This document shows, piece after piece, positions 15,600 to 24,296 of a stretch of 36,405 nucleotides of DNA. Position 1 is the first letter of the stretch; each line of letters begins with the position of its first letter. The DNA is taken from contig SBBO01000030.1 of the NCBI GenBank assembly GCA_005239675.1, positions 1 through 36,405 on the forward strand. The letters run 5' to 3'. Both the position numbers and the translations under genes were made by a program. Source of the DNA: Planctomycetales bacterium (GTDB lineage: Bacteria; Omnitrophota; Gorgyraeia; Zapsychrales; Zapsychraceae). The notes below the pieces were generated by a model. The model ran no database searches. It saw only the letters and a program-made list of their open reading frames with translations, and was not told where the DNA came from.

Positions 15600-17801
15600 T
15601 TATCTGTTCCCGCGCCAGGCAACGACAATCGGCGAGACAATAAAGACAGTAGAATACGTCCCGATAAAGAACCCGATCAACAGACACAAGGCGAATGTAT
15701 TCAAGACCTCTCCACCGTATAAATAAAGCGATATAACAACAAGCATGGTCACGAAGGTGGTCAGGATCGTGCGGCTGAAGGTCTGGTTAATACTCTCATT
15801 GATAATATCAACAAGGCTCTTACGTCCCGCCCGGGCGCTATTCTCACGAACGCGGTCATAAATAACGATGGTGTCATTAATGGAATAACCAGCGATCGTC
15901 AAGAGAGCAGTCACCACTAAAAGGTCTATCGGGCGACCCATAAGAACCAGGATCCCTAAGGCCATCAACACGTCGTGCAGGATCGCGATGACGCCAGCGA
16001 TTGCAAAGTCGAGGTGCCTGAATCGAAATCTCACGTAGACAAGGATCCCCCCTAAGGCAAAGACAATGGCCAGCATCGCGGCCTTACGCAAGGCCTTCCC
16101 CACGACCGGCCCAACATTCTCGATGCGCATTGTCTCAAAGGTATTATCCGGGAACATCTCTTTAAGCTGTGTGGAGACCTGTTTATAGGTATCCGTTGCC
16201 GTGCGGATGATGACCGTTTCCGGCGACTGTTCAAATTGTTGAATAACCGCCTCCACCCCTATCCGGCGCAGCCCCTGGCGCAACTGTTCGGGCTCAATGG
16301 ATTTCGCAAATTTATATTGCTGAATTTGTCCACCGACAAAATCAATGCCATAGGCCTGGTCTTTTTTCTGTACCAACGTTATCATGCCAATGGCGATCAA
16401 GGCAATGGAAAAAATAAAACAGAAATACCGTTTGGGCTTGGTTAGAAAATTGATTTTCGGTTTAGATAAAAACCGCAGCATAGGAAGCGTCTTCATCCAT
16501 CCCCATTGATACAAGAGATAGAATAGTGTCCGAGAGACAAAGAGTGCCGTAAATAAACTCGATAAAAGACCGATCGTAAGTGTCACCGCGAATCCTTTGA
16601 TAGGTCCAGAACCAAACTGAAAAAGCATAAACGCGGCAATGAGAGTCGTGACATTAGAGTCGATGATGGCATTAAATGCCCGGCTAAAGCCGCTATTGAT
16701 AGCCGCCTGCACTGGTCGACCGTTGTTTATTTCTTCACGGATACGTTCGTTGATAAGGACATTAGCGTCCACGGCCATACCTAAGGTAAGGACAATGCCC
16801 GCGATGCCCGGCAGGGTTAACGTCACCTGACTCTCCGGGAGCATCACCTTTAAGAATCCCATAATCCCTAAGATCAAAAGCAAGTTGACTAACAAGGCTA
16901 TGTCCGCGATGATGCCGGCTTTTAAATAATACAAGACCATAAAGATAAAAACTAACGCAACACCGACCTTGGTTGCATTAATACCGGCCTCGATTGAATC
17001 CTTGCCTAAAAGTGGCCCGATCGTTCTTTCTTCTTCCACATGCATGGGCGCTGGAAGCGCGCCAGAGCGCAGCGCCAGGGCCAATAAGGATGCCTCCTCT
17101 CTAGTAAATCCCCCCGTGATCTGGGCGTTCCCGCCCCAAATAGCTTCCTGAATGTTGGGGGCGGAAAGAACTTCACCATCAAGGATTATGGCAAGCCGAC
17201 GCCCAACATTGCCCTGCGTCAAGCTGCCAAATTCCGAGGAACCCTCGTTATTCAACGAGAGAGAGATGTAAGGCTGACCAAATGCGGTGGCATCAAAATC
17301 CATCCGGGCATCGGCAACGCGCTCTCCACTCAAGACAACGGTATCTTCCAGAAGTAATGGTTCATGGTCTTGGTCCTTAGTGTATTTCAAAATAAATCCG
17401 GCAGGGACATTGCCATCGAGAGCGGCCTTCAACCGGCTAGGGTCGTCATCGACTAAGCGAAATTCCAAATGGGCGACTTTACCGACCATAGCCAGCGCTG
17501 CGTCGCGGTCCGTAATGCCCGGGAGCTGCACCAAGATTTCATTCTGACCCTGGCGCTGAATGACCGTCTCCCCCACACCGATACTGTCAATACGGTTACG
17601 CAAGATTTCAATAGCCCTTAAGATGGCATCCTGTCGAGCGTTCTCATCGAGTTTCTCTGTGTCGACCTTCAGGACCAAGTGCATGCCGCCTTTAAGGTCC
17701 AGGCCCAGATTGATGTGTCTTTCCAGGGGAAACGTAAAATAACAGGCTGCGCCGATGACCGCCAAGATAATAAGAATCCTGTTGCGAAGATTTTTGTTCA
17801 T
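15600..17801 (-). CDS. secDF: fused protein-export membrane protein SecDF
   Basis: SecD and SecF pull exported proteins out of the SecYEG channel using the proton motive force. Here both are in one 733-residue chain. The SecD half (1 to about 430) has an N-terminal membrane segment, GLDLKGGMHLVLKVD, the periplasmic P1 domain and the segment GIAGIVLTLGMAVDANVLINERIREE. The SecF half (about 450-733) has GIDFVGGQIQQYKF and GYSINDTIVIYDRVREN. The SecD-SecF fusion is also known in Bacillus. It starts 6 bases after yajC. Confidence 0.97.
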   Translation of the reverse strand: MNKNLRNRILIILAVIGAACYFTFPLERHINLGLDLKGGMHLVLKVDTEKLDENARQDAILRAIEILRNRIDSIGVGETVIQRQGQNEILVQLPGITDRDAALAMVGKVAHLEFRLVDDDPSRLKAALDGNVPAGFILKYTKDQDHEPLLLEDTVVLSGERVADARMDFDATAFGQPYISLSLNNEGSSEFGSLTQGNVGRRLAIILDGEVLSAPNIQEAIWGGNAQITGGFTREEASLLALALRSGALPAPMHVEEERTIGPLLGKDSIEAGINATKVGVALVFIFMVLYYLKAGIIADIALLVNLLLILGIMGFLKVMLPESQVTLTLPGIAGIVLTLGMAVDANVLINERIREEINNGRPVQAAINSGFSRAFNAIIDSNVTTLIAAFMLFQFGSGPIKGFAVTLTIGLLSSLFTALFVSRTLFYLLYQWGWMKTLPMLRFLSKPKINFLTKPKRYFCFIFSIALIAIGMITLVQKKDQAYGIDFVGGQIQQYKFAKSIEPEQLRQGLRRIGVEAVIQQFEQSPETVIIRTATDTYKQVSTQLKEMFPDNTFETMRIENVGPVVGKALRKAAMLAIVFALGGILVYVRFRFRHLDFAIAGVIAILHDVLMALGILVLMGRPIDLLVVTALLTIAGYSINDTIVIYDRVRENSARAGRKSLVDIINESINQTFSRTILTTFVTMLVVISLYLYGGEVLNTFALCLLIGFFIGTYSTVFIVSPIVVAWRGNR

Positions 17802-17807
17802 TATATT

Positions 17808-18098
17808 CTAACCTTTCGCACTAACAATGTGGGTGATAGCTTCTTTGTCGAATTCAATCTTCACATTATCATCAACGCGCACCACAGCCGTTTTGTCCTT
17901 GACAAGGACAACGGTACCATGAATACCCGCGGAGGTGATGACCTCATCATTTTTCTGCAGACTCTTCAGCCGCTCTTGACGCTCCCTCTCTTTGTCTTTG
18001 CTGGGTTTGATAACGAGAAACCAAAAAATAAGACCGATAAGGGCATACGGGATGATCATGGATTGCAGCCAAGAACCCGCTACTTGATCTCCAGGCAT
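17808..18098 (-). CDS. yajC: preprotein translocase accessory subunit YajC
   Basis: YajC is a small single-pass membrane protein that associates with SecDF. The 96-residue protein has one membrane segment (about residues 13-30, ending LVIKPSKDKERE), followed by the conserved cytoplasmic segment LQKNDEVITSAGIHGTVV and DNVKIEFDKEAI. It stands directly before secDF, the usual order. Confidence 0.95.
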   Translation of the reverse strand: MPGDQVAGSWLQSMIIPYALIGLIFWFLVIKPSKDKERERQERLKSLQKNDEVITSAGIHGTVVLVKDKTAVVRVDDNVKIEFDKEAITHIVSAKG

Positions 18099-18143
18099 TG
18101 CTCTATCCTTTCTTTAAAAAAGACCCGATTGATTACGCAATCT

Positions 18144-18383
18144 TTATTTAACTTTTAAAAGCGATCTGACGGTGTCACTCATCTGGGCCCCACGCTTGAC
18201 CCACCGGTCAAGCTTCTCCCGGTTAATGGACACGACTGCCGGCCTCTTAGAGGGATCATAATGACCCAGTATCTCCAAATGCCTGCCCTGACGGGCCACG
18301 TTGCGTCCGATCGCGACTACCCGGTAATTATAATGCTTGTTCGCCGATTTGCCTACTTTTTGCAACCTGATACGTACTTCCAT
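18144..18383 (-). CDS. rpsP: 30S ribosomal protein S16
   Basis: S16 is a small-subunit assembly protein. The 79-residue protein has VRIRLQKVGKSANKHYNYRVVA and EILGHYDPSKR, both typical. A strong AAAGGAG site precedes the ATG. Its usual partners rimM, trmD and rplS are not next to it; yajC follows after 45 bases instead. The 100-base spacer after trpE contains a short GAGCC-A-GGCTC palindrome and no clear terminator. Confidence 0.96.
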   Translation of the reverse strand: MEVRIRLQKVGKSANKHYNYRVVAIGRNVARQGRHLEILGHYDPSKRPAVVSINREKLDRWVKRGAQMSDTVRSLLKVK

Positions 18384-18483
18384 GACGTCGCTCCTTTAAT
18401 AAGCCCCTTTGCTGGGCGAATTAAATCCCGAGCCTGGCTCGATCTTATCCTTTAGGCAAGGGATCTTTCTATTGTTATTTATT

Positions 18484-19989
18484 TTAATATTCCACGGCAA
18501 GCTCACAGGCCCGCAATTGTGCTGTTGCCTTATTGACCGTCTCCTGATATTCCTTCTTTGCAACCGAATCCGCCACGATACCGGCGCCTGCCTGGACGTA
18601 GGCCTTTTTACCCTTGACAACAATAGTGCGGATCGTAATACAAGAATCCAGATTACCGGAGAAGCTAAAATATCCGACGCAGCCCGCGTAAGGACCACGG
18701 CGCACCATCTCTAACTGCTCGATAATCTCCATGGCGCGAATCTTAGGGGCGCCAGAGACCGTACCTGCTGGAAACGCGGCCCTTAAGACATCCAACCCAT
18801 CACAATCTGGCCGTAATTTACCGCGGACATTAGAGACAATATGCATCACATGCGAATATTTCTCAATGTTCATCAATTCGGTGATCCGCACCGTCCCCTG
18901 CGCGCACACGCGTCCCAAGTCGTTACGGCCCAAATCAACCAGCATGATATGCTCGGCTTTTTCCTTGGGGTCATCAAGGAGATCCTTAGCCAATGCGGCA
19001 TCCTCTTCTTCGTTGCGGCCCCGGGGGCGCGTCCCTGCGATGGGACGGGTCTCCACAATACCGTCTTCACAACGAACCAGCATCTCAGGTGAAGAACCGA
19101 TAAGGCAAATATCATCGAATTGGATATAATACATATAGGGCGATGGATTAAGCGCCCGCAACACCCTATAGATATTAAAAGATTCTGCCTGCAAGTCCAC
19201 AACAAAACGCTGGGATAAAACAACCTGAATGATGTCGCCTGTTCCAATTTTCTTTTTGGCCTCTTGGACAATGGCCTCAAATTCAGATGAGGTAAAATTG
19301 GACCTTATCTTTGGCGCAGCCTTAACCTGGGATTTGCGCTTCTGGCCTTTGGCTGCAAGGGGCTTGCCCAACTGCCGGATGAACCGATCGATCCTCGCGA
19401 TGGATTGCTGATATGCCTTCATTTTCTTCTCTGGGGAGGCGTTGGCATCCACCTGGGCGCAACTGACGACTTTGATCCGGTGATTCACATGTTCAAAAAT
19501 AATAAGGTCTTTGGCCAGGACCAGCTGCATATCAGGGAGCTTCAAGTCATCGGTGGTATCCTGCGGTAACTTCTCGAAAAAACGCACCATGTCATAGCTT
19601 AGATACCCAACCAGTCCTCCGCAAAAACCAGGAAGCTCAGCGGATGCGACAAACTTATATCGATGAAGAATCTCCCGAACAAATGAGAGTGGCGTATCTT
19701 TAACAAGGTGTATTTCTTTACGTACCTTACCGGCGATCCGATGCAGGATATGCACCCGATCGCCTTTCGACTGCAGGACAAGTTCTGGGTCTTTCGCAAC
19801 AAACGAAAACCGGGCAACCTTCTCCTCGCCCGCAACTGATTCCAGAAGAAAGGAATATTGGGCCTGGGCCGCGATCTTGAAATAAGCCGAGACCGGCGTC
19901 TCCAGATCTCCCAAAATCTCCCGGTAAACCGGGATAAGGTTTCCTTCTTCGGTCAATTTCATAAATTCAGCTTGAGATGGAAAGTACAT
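18484..19989 (-). CDS. trpE: anthranilate synthase component I
   Basis: TrpE converts chorismate to anthranilate with ammonia supplied by a glutamine amidotransferase partner. The 501-residue protein has the LLES tryptophan-feedback motif in SFLLESVAGEE, which argues for TrpE over PabB, plus the catalytic segments GSSPEMLVR, ETRPIAGTRPRG, KYSHVMHIVSNV and GTVSGAPKIRAMEIIE. It starts 6 bases after hisI at the end of the his run. No trpG or other trp gene is nearby. HisH is a different amidotransferase and not an expected partner. Confidence 0.95.
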   Translation of the reverse strand: MYFPSQAEFMKLTEEGNLIPVYREILGDLETPVSAYFKIAAQAQYSFLLESVAGEEKVARFSFVAKDPELVLQSKGDRVHILHRIAGKVRKEIHLVKDTPLSFVREILHRYKFVASAELPGFCGGLVGYLSYDMVRFFEKLPQDTTDDLKLPDMQLVLAKDLIIFEHVNHRIKVVSCAQVDANASPEKKMKAYQQSIARIDRFIRQLGKPLAAKGQKRKSQVKAAPKIRSNFTSSEFEAIVQEAKKKIGTGDIIQVVLSQRFVVDLQAESFNIYRVLRALNPSPYMYYIQFDDICLIGSSPEMLVRCEDGIVETRPIAGTRPRGRNEEEDAALAKDLLDDPKEKAEHIMLVDLGRNDLGRVCAQGTVRITELMNIEKYSHVMHIVSNVRGKLRPDCDGLDVLRAAFPAGTVSGAPKIRAMEIIEQLEMVRRGPYAGCVGYFSFSGNLDSCITIRTIVVKGKKAYVQAGAGIVADSVAKKEYQETVNKATAQLRACELAVEY

Positions 19990-19995
19990 AATTTA

Positions 19996-20349
19996 CTAAT
20001 TTATCTTTCTATAAAAACAACTCTTCTTTAATGTATGACAAGCAGCCCCGATTTGCTGAACCTTAATAAGAAGCGTGTCGGCGTCGCAATCGTAATAAAC
20101 AGCCTTCACGTGCTGGAAATGGCCAGAGGTCATGCCCTTGACCCAATACTCTTTACGCGAACGCGACCAAAAACAGGTCTTACCGAGCTTGATGGTCTTA
20201 CCTAGCGACTCCAGATTCATGTACGCCATCATAAGGACCTCTTTTGTTTTGTAATCCTGAATGATGGCGGGGATAAGCCCATCGCCATTAAACTTGAGCT
20301 TATTCAATGTCCGGACCGTAAGCTGGATCGTTTCAACAGTCTTGATCAT
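19996..20349 (-). CDS. hisI: phosphoribosyl-AMP cyclohydrolase
   Basis: HisI opens the purine ring of phosphoribosyl-AMP, the third step of histidine synthesis. The 117-residue protein shows [19 protein letters not shown], the metal-binding [11 protein letters not shown] and the zinc-site [14 protein letters not shown]. It is the stand-alone cyclohydrolase without a fused HisE domain. It overlaps hisF by 4 bases (ATGA). Confidence 0.95.
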   Translation of the reverse strand: MIKTVETIQLTVRTLNKLKFNGDGLIPAIIQDYKTKEVLMMAYMNLESLGKTIKLGKTCFWSRSRKEYWVKGMTSGHFQHVKAVYYDCDADTLLIKVQQIGAACHTLKKSCFYRKIN

Positions 20350-21101
20350 GGGCGAATCGCAACCTTTCTTTCTCTAAGAAAATTTTTGACCTGGGCGATC
20401 GTGAGTTCCCTGTAATGAAACACCGATGCAGCCAAGGCTGCGTCGGCCCCTGCCTGGTGAAACACATCATAGAAATCATTGAGGGTACCCGCACCACCAG
20501 AGGCAATGACCGGGATATTGACCAACCCGCATACTGCCTTAGTCAATGCAAGATCGTATCCGTTCTTGGTCCCGTCATAATCCATGCTGGTCAAAAGGAT
20601 TTCGCCTGCGCCCAATTGTTCAGCTTCCCGGACCCAAGGAATAGCGTCTTTATCTGTTGGTGTGCGTCCGCCGTGTGTAAAGACCTGCCAACCGTGGCCA
20701 TTCTTTCTGGCATCCACGGCAACCACGATACACTGGCTACCGAATCTCTGTGCTGCACGCCGGATTAAATCAGGGTCATTAACCGCCGCGGTATTAATAG
20801 AGACCTTGTCAGCACCGGCGTTCAATAGCTCGCGGATGTCCTCCAGACAATTAATGCCACCGCCAACCGTAAGTGGCATAAAGACCTGTTCAGCTGTCTG
20901 GCGCACGACATCCAGCATGATAGAGCGCCTCTCATGGCTCGCCGTAATATCAAGAAAAACAATTTCGTCAGCCTGCTCTTGGTCATAGATCTTGGCAATG
21001 GCAACCGGGTCACCCGCATCGCGTAGGTTCAAAAAATTCGTCCCCTTGACAACCCGACCGTCCTTGACATCCAGACAGGAGATTATCCTCTTTGTGAGCA
21101 T
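20346..21101 (-). CDS. hisF: imidazole glycerol phosphate synthase, cyclase subunit
   Basis: HisF condenses PRFAR with ammonia from HisH to give imidazole glycerol phosphate and AICAR. The 251-residue TIM barrel starts [17 protein letters not shown] with the catalytic aspartate and has the second aspartate in IVVAVDARK. Phosphate-site glycines are visible in LTVGGGI and [10 protein letters not shown]. It overlaps hisA by 19 bases. Confidence 0.97.
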   Translation of the reverse strand: MLTKRIISCLDVKDGRVVKGTNFLNLRDAGDPVAIAKIYDQEQADEIVFLDITASHERRSIMLDVVRQTAEQVFMPLTVGGGINCLEDIRELLNAGADKVSINTAAVNDPDLIRRAAQRFGSQCIVVAVDARKNGHGWQVFTHGGRTPTDKDAIPWVREAEQLGAGEILLTSMDYDGTKNGYDLALTKAVCGLVNIPVIASGGAGTLNDFYDVFHQAGADAALAASVFHYRELTIAQVKNFLRERKVAIRP

Positions 21102-21814
21102 AATTGGACAGCATCCTCAAGATTGATTTTCCCCTCATAAATCGCCTTGCCAATGATGGCCCCCATCAGTCCATCAGGCCCTAGAGACATCAGCTGGCGT
21201 ATGTTGTCCAAATTTGCAATGCCGCCTGAGGCAATGAGCGGGATTCTAGTGATGGACAAGAGTCCCCTTAATCCCAGGATATCAGGGCCGGTGAGCATGC
21301 CGTCACGGGTGATGTCGGTATAGATCAAACACGCGATATCCAATCCCTCTAAACTATTCACAAAATCTACGGCCTTAAGATTCGAACTTTCCGTCCAACC
21401 CCGCTGGGCTACCAACCCCTTGCTGCAATCGAGACTAACAGCAATCTTGCCCTTCCAAATCGCCAACATCTGCGTTAAGAAATTCCTATCCTCGATGACC
21501 TTGGTCCCCAAGATCACCCGCGCCACACCGCCATCGATCAATGAGTGGATGTCCTCACGGGTACGAATCCCTCCGCCCACCTGCAAAGGGATACTGATTG
21601 CCTGGGCGATTTTGACGATGATATCACGATGGCGCATTGTCCCTGTTTTAGCGCCATCGAGGTCGACTACATGAAGCCATTGAGCGCCCAATTCCTGCCA
21701 TTTTTCAGCAACCGAGACAGGGTCGCCAGAATATTCCGTTACTTCATCGAACTTCCCCTGGAATAAACGAACCACCTTGCCGTCTTTGATATCGATGGCG
21801 GGGAAAATAATCAT
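21083..21814 (-). CDS. hisA: phosphoribosyl-ProFAR isomerase
   Basis: HisA performs the Amadori isomerisation of ProFAR to PRFAR. The 243-residue TIM barrel begins [19 protein letters not shown] and carries [35 protein letters not shown] and [14 protein letters not shown]. It could in principle be a bifunctional PriA, but trpF activity cannot be judged from sequence alone. It overlaps hisH by 4 bases. Confidence 0.96.
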   Translation of the reverse strand: MIIFPAIDIKDGKVVRLFQGKFDEVTEYSGDPVSVAEKWQELGAQWLHVVDLDGAKTGTMRHRDIIVKIAQAISIPLQVGGGIRTREDIHSLIDGGVARVILGTKVIEDRNFLTQMLAIWKGKIAVSLDCSKGLVAQRGWTESSNLKAVDFVNSLEGLDIACLIYTDITRDGMLTGPDILGLRGLLSITRIPLIASGGIANLDNIRQLMSLGPDGLMGAIIGKAIYEGKINLEDAVQLCSQRG

Positions 21815-22410
21815 AAGACACTAAAATTCCTAAGGATTTTAAGGCCGATGGTCTGACTCTTTTCCGGGTGAAACTGCACACCGTAAATGTTGTTGATGGC
21901 AACGGCTGAGGCGAATTCAATGCCATAATGGGTGGTGGTCGCAATAATCTCGCGATCGGATGGTCTGACGAAATAAGAATGACAAAAATACACGTCGCTA
22001 TTCTCCGCAACCCCTTGGAGGAGACGGCAACGCGTATTCTGGATTCTCAACTGATTCCATCCCATGTGCGGGATTTTAAGCGCAGCAAACCGCTCCACGC
22101 TGCCCCCGAGGATGCCCAGCCCGCTGACACAACCTCCTTCATTACCTTGCTCAAATAATAGTTGAAACCCCAGACAAATTCCCAGAAATGGCTTTCCGGT
22201 GCGAATGGCTTCCTGCACAACAGAAACAAGATTTAAGGATTGCAATCTTTCCATGGCCGGCCCCATGGCCCCTACCCCGGGCAAGACAACCTTGGTGGCG
22301 GCGTGGATATCCTGCGCCTTTTGGGTAATGCGGGCATCGGCCCCCACCTGCTCAAGGGCCTTCTGGACGCTACGTAAATTTCCCATGCCGTAATCAATGA
22401 TGGCAATCAT
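21811..22410 (-). CDS. hisH: imidazole glycerol phosphate synthase, glutamine amidotransferase subunit
   Basis: HisH hydrolyses glutamine and channels ammonia to HisF. The 199-residue class I amidotransferase has IAIIDYGMGNLRSVQKALE, the nucleophile elbow LGICLGFQLLFE and the catalytic GVQFHPEKSQ. It starts 5 bases after hisB. Confidence 0.97.
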   Translation of the reverse strand: MIAIIDYGMGNLRSVQKALEQVGADARITQKAQDIHAATKVVLPGVGAMGPAMERLQSLNLVSVVQEAIRTGKPFLGICLGFQLLFEQGNEGGCVSGLGILGGSVERFAALKIPHMGWNQLRIQNTRCRLLQGVAENSDVYFCHSYFVRPSDREIIATTTHYGIEFASAVAINNIYGVQFHPEKSQTIGLKILRNFSVL

Positions 22411-22415
22411 TGCCT

Positions 22416-23051
22416 TTAATCAATAATACCTTTCGTCGATGGCACGGCCCCCTTACGCCGTGGATCAATTTGTGTTGCCTGATCGAGAGCCAGACCCAAA
22501 GATTTAAATACCGTTTCCAGATTAGTGTGTAGGTCAGCGTCTGGGTTCTCTATCTTAACATGAATCGTCGCCCCTAAGGCATGGGCAAATGATTCCATAA
22601 AATGCTCCAGATATTTCATGGAATAACCCTCTTGAGCCTTGGGTTCCGCTAAAGACACCCCTGGTGAGCCTATCTGAAACGTAAAATATCCTCGTCCGCT
22701 TATGTCGATGACCGTACGGCCAACTGTTTTTTCCATGGGCGCAAAGGCGGAACCAAAACGTTTAATGCCCGCCTTATTACCTAGGGCTTTCTTAAAAAGT
22801 TGACCTAAGACAATGCCGAGATCTTCGTTAGTATGGTGCCTATCGACCTTAAGGTCTGCCTTTTTAACTTCGATCTTCAAATCAAAATAGCCGTGAAAGG
22901 AAAACAATTCCAACATATGATCCAGCAAGCCGATGTTGGTCTTAATGCTCGACTTGCCTTGGCCGTTGACATTGAGCCCTGCCTTGATCTGGGTTTCCCT
23001 GCTTTTTCGTTCTAATTGTGCTTTGCGTTGTTTCATGGCACCTTTCTTCAA
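22416..23051 (-). CDS. hisB: imidazoleglycerol-phosphate dehydratase
   Basis: This enzyme dehydrates imidazole glycerol phosphate to imidazole acetol phosphate, using two manganese ions held by histidine clusters. The 211-residue protein shows GLLDHMLELFSFHGYFD, DRHHTNEDLGIVLGQ and the C-terminal DLHTNLETVFKSLG. The bifunctional phosphatase domain of enteric HisB is absent. The N-terminus is rich in Lys/Arg. Confidence 0.96.
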   Translation of the reverse strand: MKKGAMKQRKAQLERKSRETQIKAGLNVNGQGKSSIKTNIGLLDHMLELFSFHGYFDLKIEVKKADLKVDRHHTNEDLGIVLGQLFKKALGNKAGIKRFGSAFAPMEKTVGRTVIDISGRGYFTFQIGSPGVSLAEPKAQEGYSMKYLEHFMESFAHALGATIHVKIENPDADLHTNLETVFKSLGLALDQATQIDPRRKGAVPSTKGIID

Positions 23052-23072
23052 GGATTATAAAGATATGGTCAT

Positions 23073-24296
23073 CTAAAGAAAACGGGCATTAACCGATTCA
23101 TAATGTTTGGGCAACCCTTCCAGTTTGGCCACCTGCTCGATGGGGCCACGCATCCTTTCCAATGCCTTCTTGGAATAAGAAATGACATGGTGTTTCTTCA
23201 CAAAATCACTGATTCCCAGCCCGGAGAAAAACCGCGCGGTGCCCAAGGTGGGCAGCGCATGGCTTGGGCCCGCGGCATAATCACCCAAGGCCGTTGGGCT
23301 GTAAGGCCCCAGAAAGATCGCCGCTGCATTTCTAATATTCTTAGCAATACCCTCAGGATTATTCGTCAAGATCTGGAGATGTTCCGGGGCGATCGCGTTA
23401 ACAATCGTAACGACCTCCTCAATATTCTTAGCATAAATCGCATAACCTTTGGCAACCTTTTTGCGGACCTGACGTAATAATTGTCTGGAGGTCGTCACTA
23501 ATACGGCAAGCCCCATAACGTGCTCTAGCTGCGCCTCCAGATCGGCTATCACATAATCCGGATTGGTGTGACGATTAGCGATAACGACCAATTCCGTTGG
23601 ACCAGCGAGCATATCGATTGCCACATAGCCAAAGAGCTGGCGCTTGGCCTCGGTCACGAACATATTCCCTGGACCGATAATCTTATCCACCCGAGGGATG
23701 GTCTTGGTCCCGAAGGCCATGGCGGCGATGGCCTGCGCCCCGCCGATCTTATAAATTTCATTGACCTTCAGGAGGTTGGCGACGGCAAGGATATAAGGGT
23801 TGATGTTGCCATTTTTATCTGGTGGCGTTGTCAAGACGATCCTTTTGACGCCAGCGACCCGCGCCGGAACAGCCGTCATATAAACGGTTGAAATCAAAGG
23901 GGCGGTCCCTGCCGGCACATAAATCCCCACTGTATCGAGGGCCAAGACGTTTTCTTTTAAAAGAATGCCATCATCGTTACGCATCCGACATCCTTTAGGG
24001 ACTTGTCTTTTATAAAATTCCGTCACATTGTTGAGGATCACTTTCAAGTTGTTGATGAAATCACTCGTAATATTCTGAAAGGCGCTGCTAATTTCATTTT
24101 CAGCAACCCGAAACTGCCTAGGGGCGAGCCTGACCTTGTCGAACCGCCGCGTATATTTGACAAGGGCGTCGTCCCCATAGAGCCGGACATCTTCAATAAT
24201 CTGGCGAACCTTGTCTTCAACACGCTTCTTACGGTTGGAGAGATGACGGTTGTATAACTTGTGCAGCGCCTTGCCTCGTTGGGTTAATAGTTTCAT
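23073..24296 (-). CDS. hisD: histidinol dehydrogenase
   Basis: HisD carries out the last two oxidations from histidinol to histidine with NAD+ and zinc. The 407-residue protein has YVPAGTAPLISTVYMTAVPARVAG-type substrate loops, GAQAIAAMAFGT, DKIIGPGNMFVTEAKRQLFG and DMLAGPTELVVIA. Near the end it has the zinc/active-site block APEHLQ and ALGDYAAGPSHALPTLGTARF. It overlaps the end of alaS by 4 bases, making the his genes part of the recA-recX-alaS transcription unit. Confidence 0.97.
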   Translation of the reverse strand: MKLLTQRGKALHKLYNRHLSNRKKRVEDKVRQIIEDVRLYGDDALVKYTRRFDKVRLAPRQFRVAENEISSAFQNITSDFINNLKVILNNVTEFYKRQVPKGCRMRNDDGILLKENVLALDTVGIYVPAGTAPLISTVYMTAVPARVAGVKRIVLTTPPDKNGNINPYILAVANLLKVNEIYKIGGAQAIAAMAFGTKTIPRVDKIIGPGNMFVTEAKRQLFGYVAIDMLAGPTELVVIANRHTNPDYVIADLEAQLEHVMGLAVLVTTSRQLLRQVRKKVAKGYAIYAKNIEEVVTIVNAIAPEHLQILTNNPEGIAKNIRNAAAIFLGPYSPTALGDYAAGPSHALPTLGTARFFSGLGISDFVKKHHVISYSKKALERMRGPIEQVAKLEGLPKHYESVNARFL

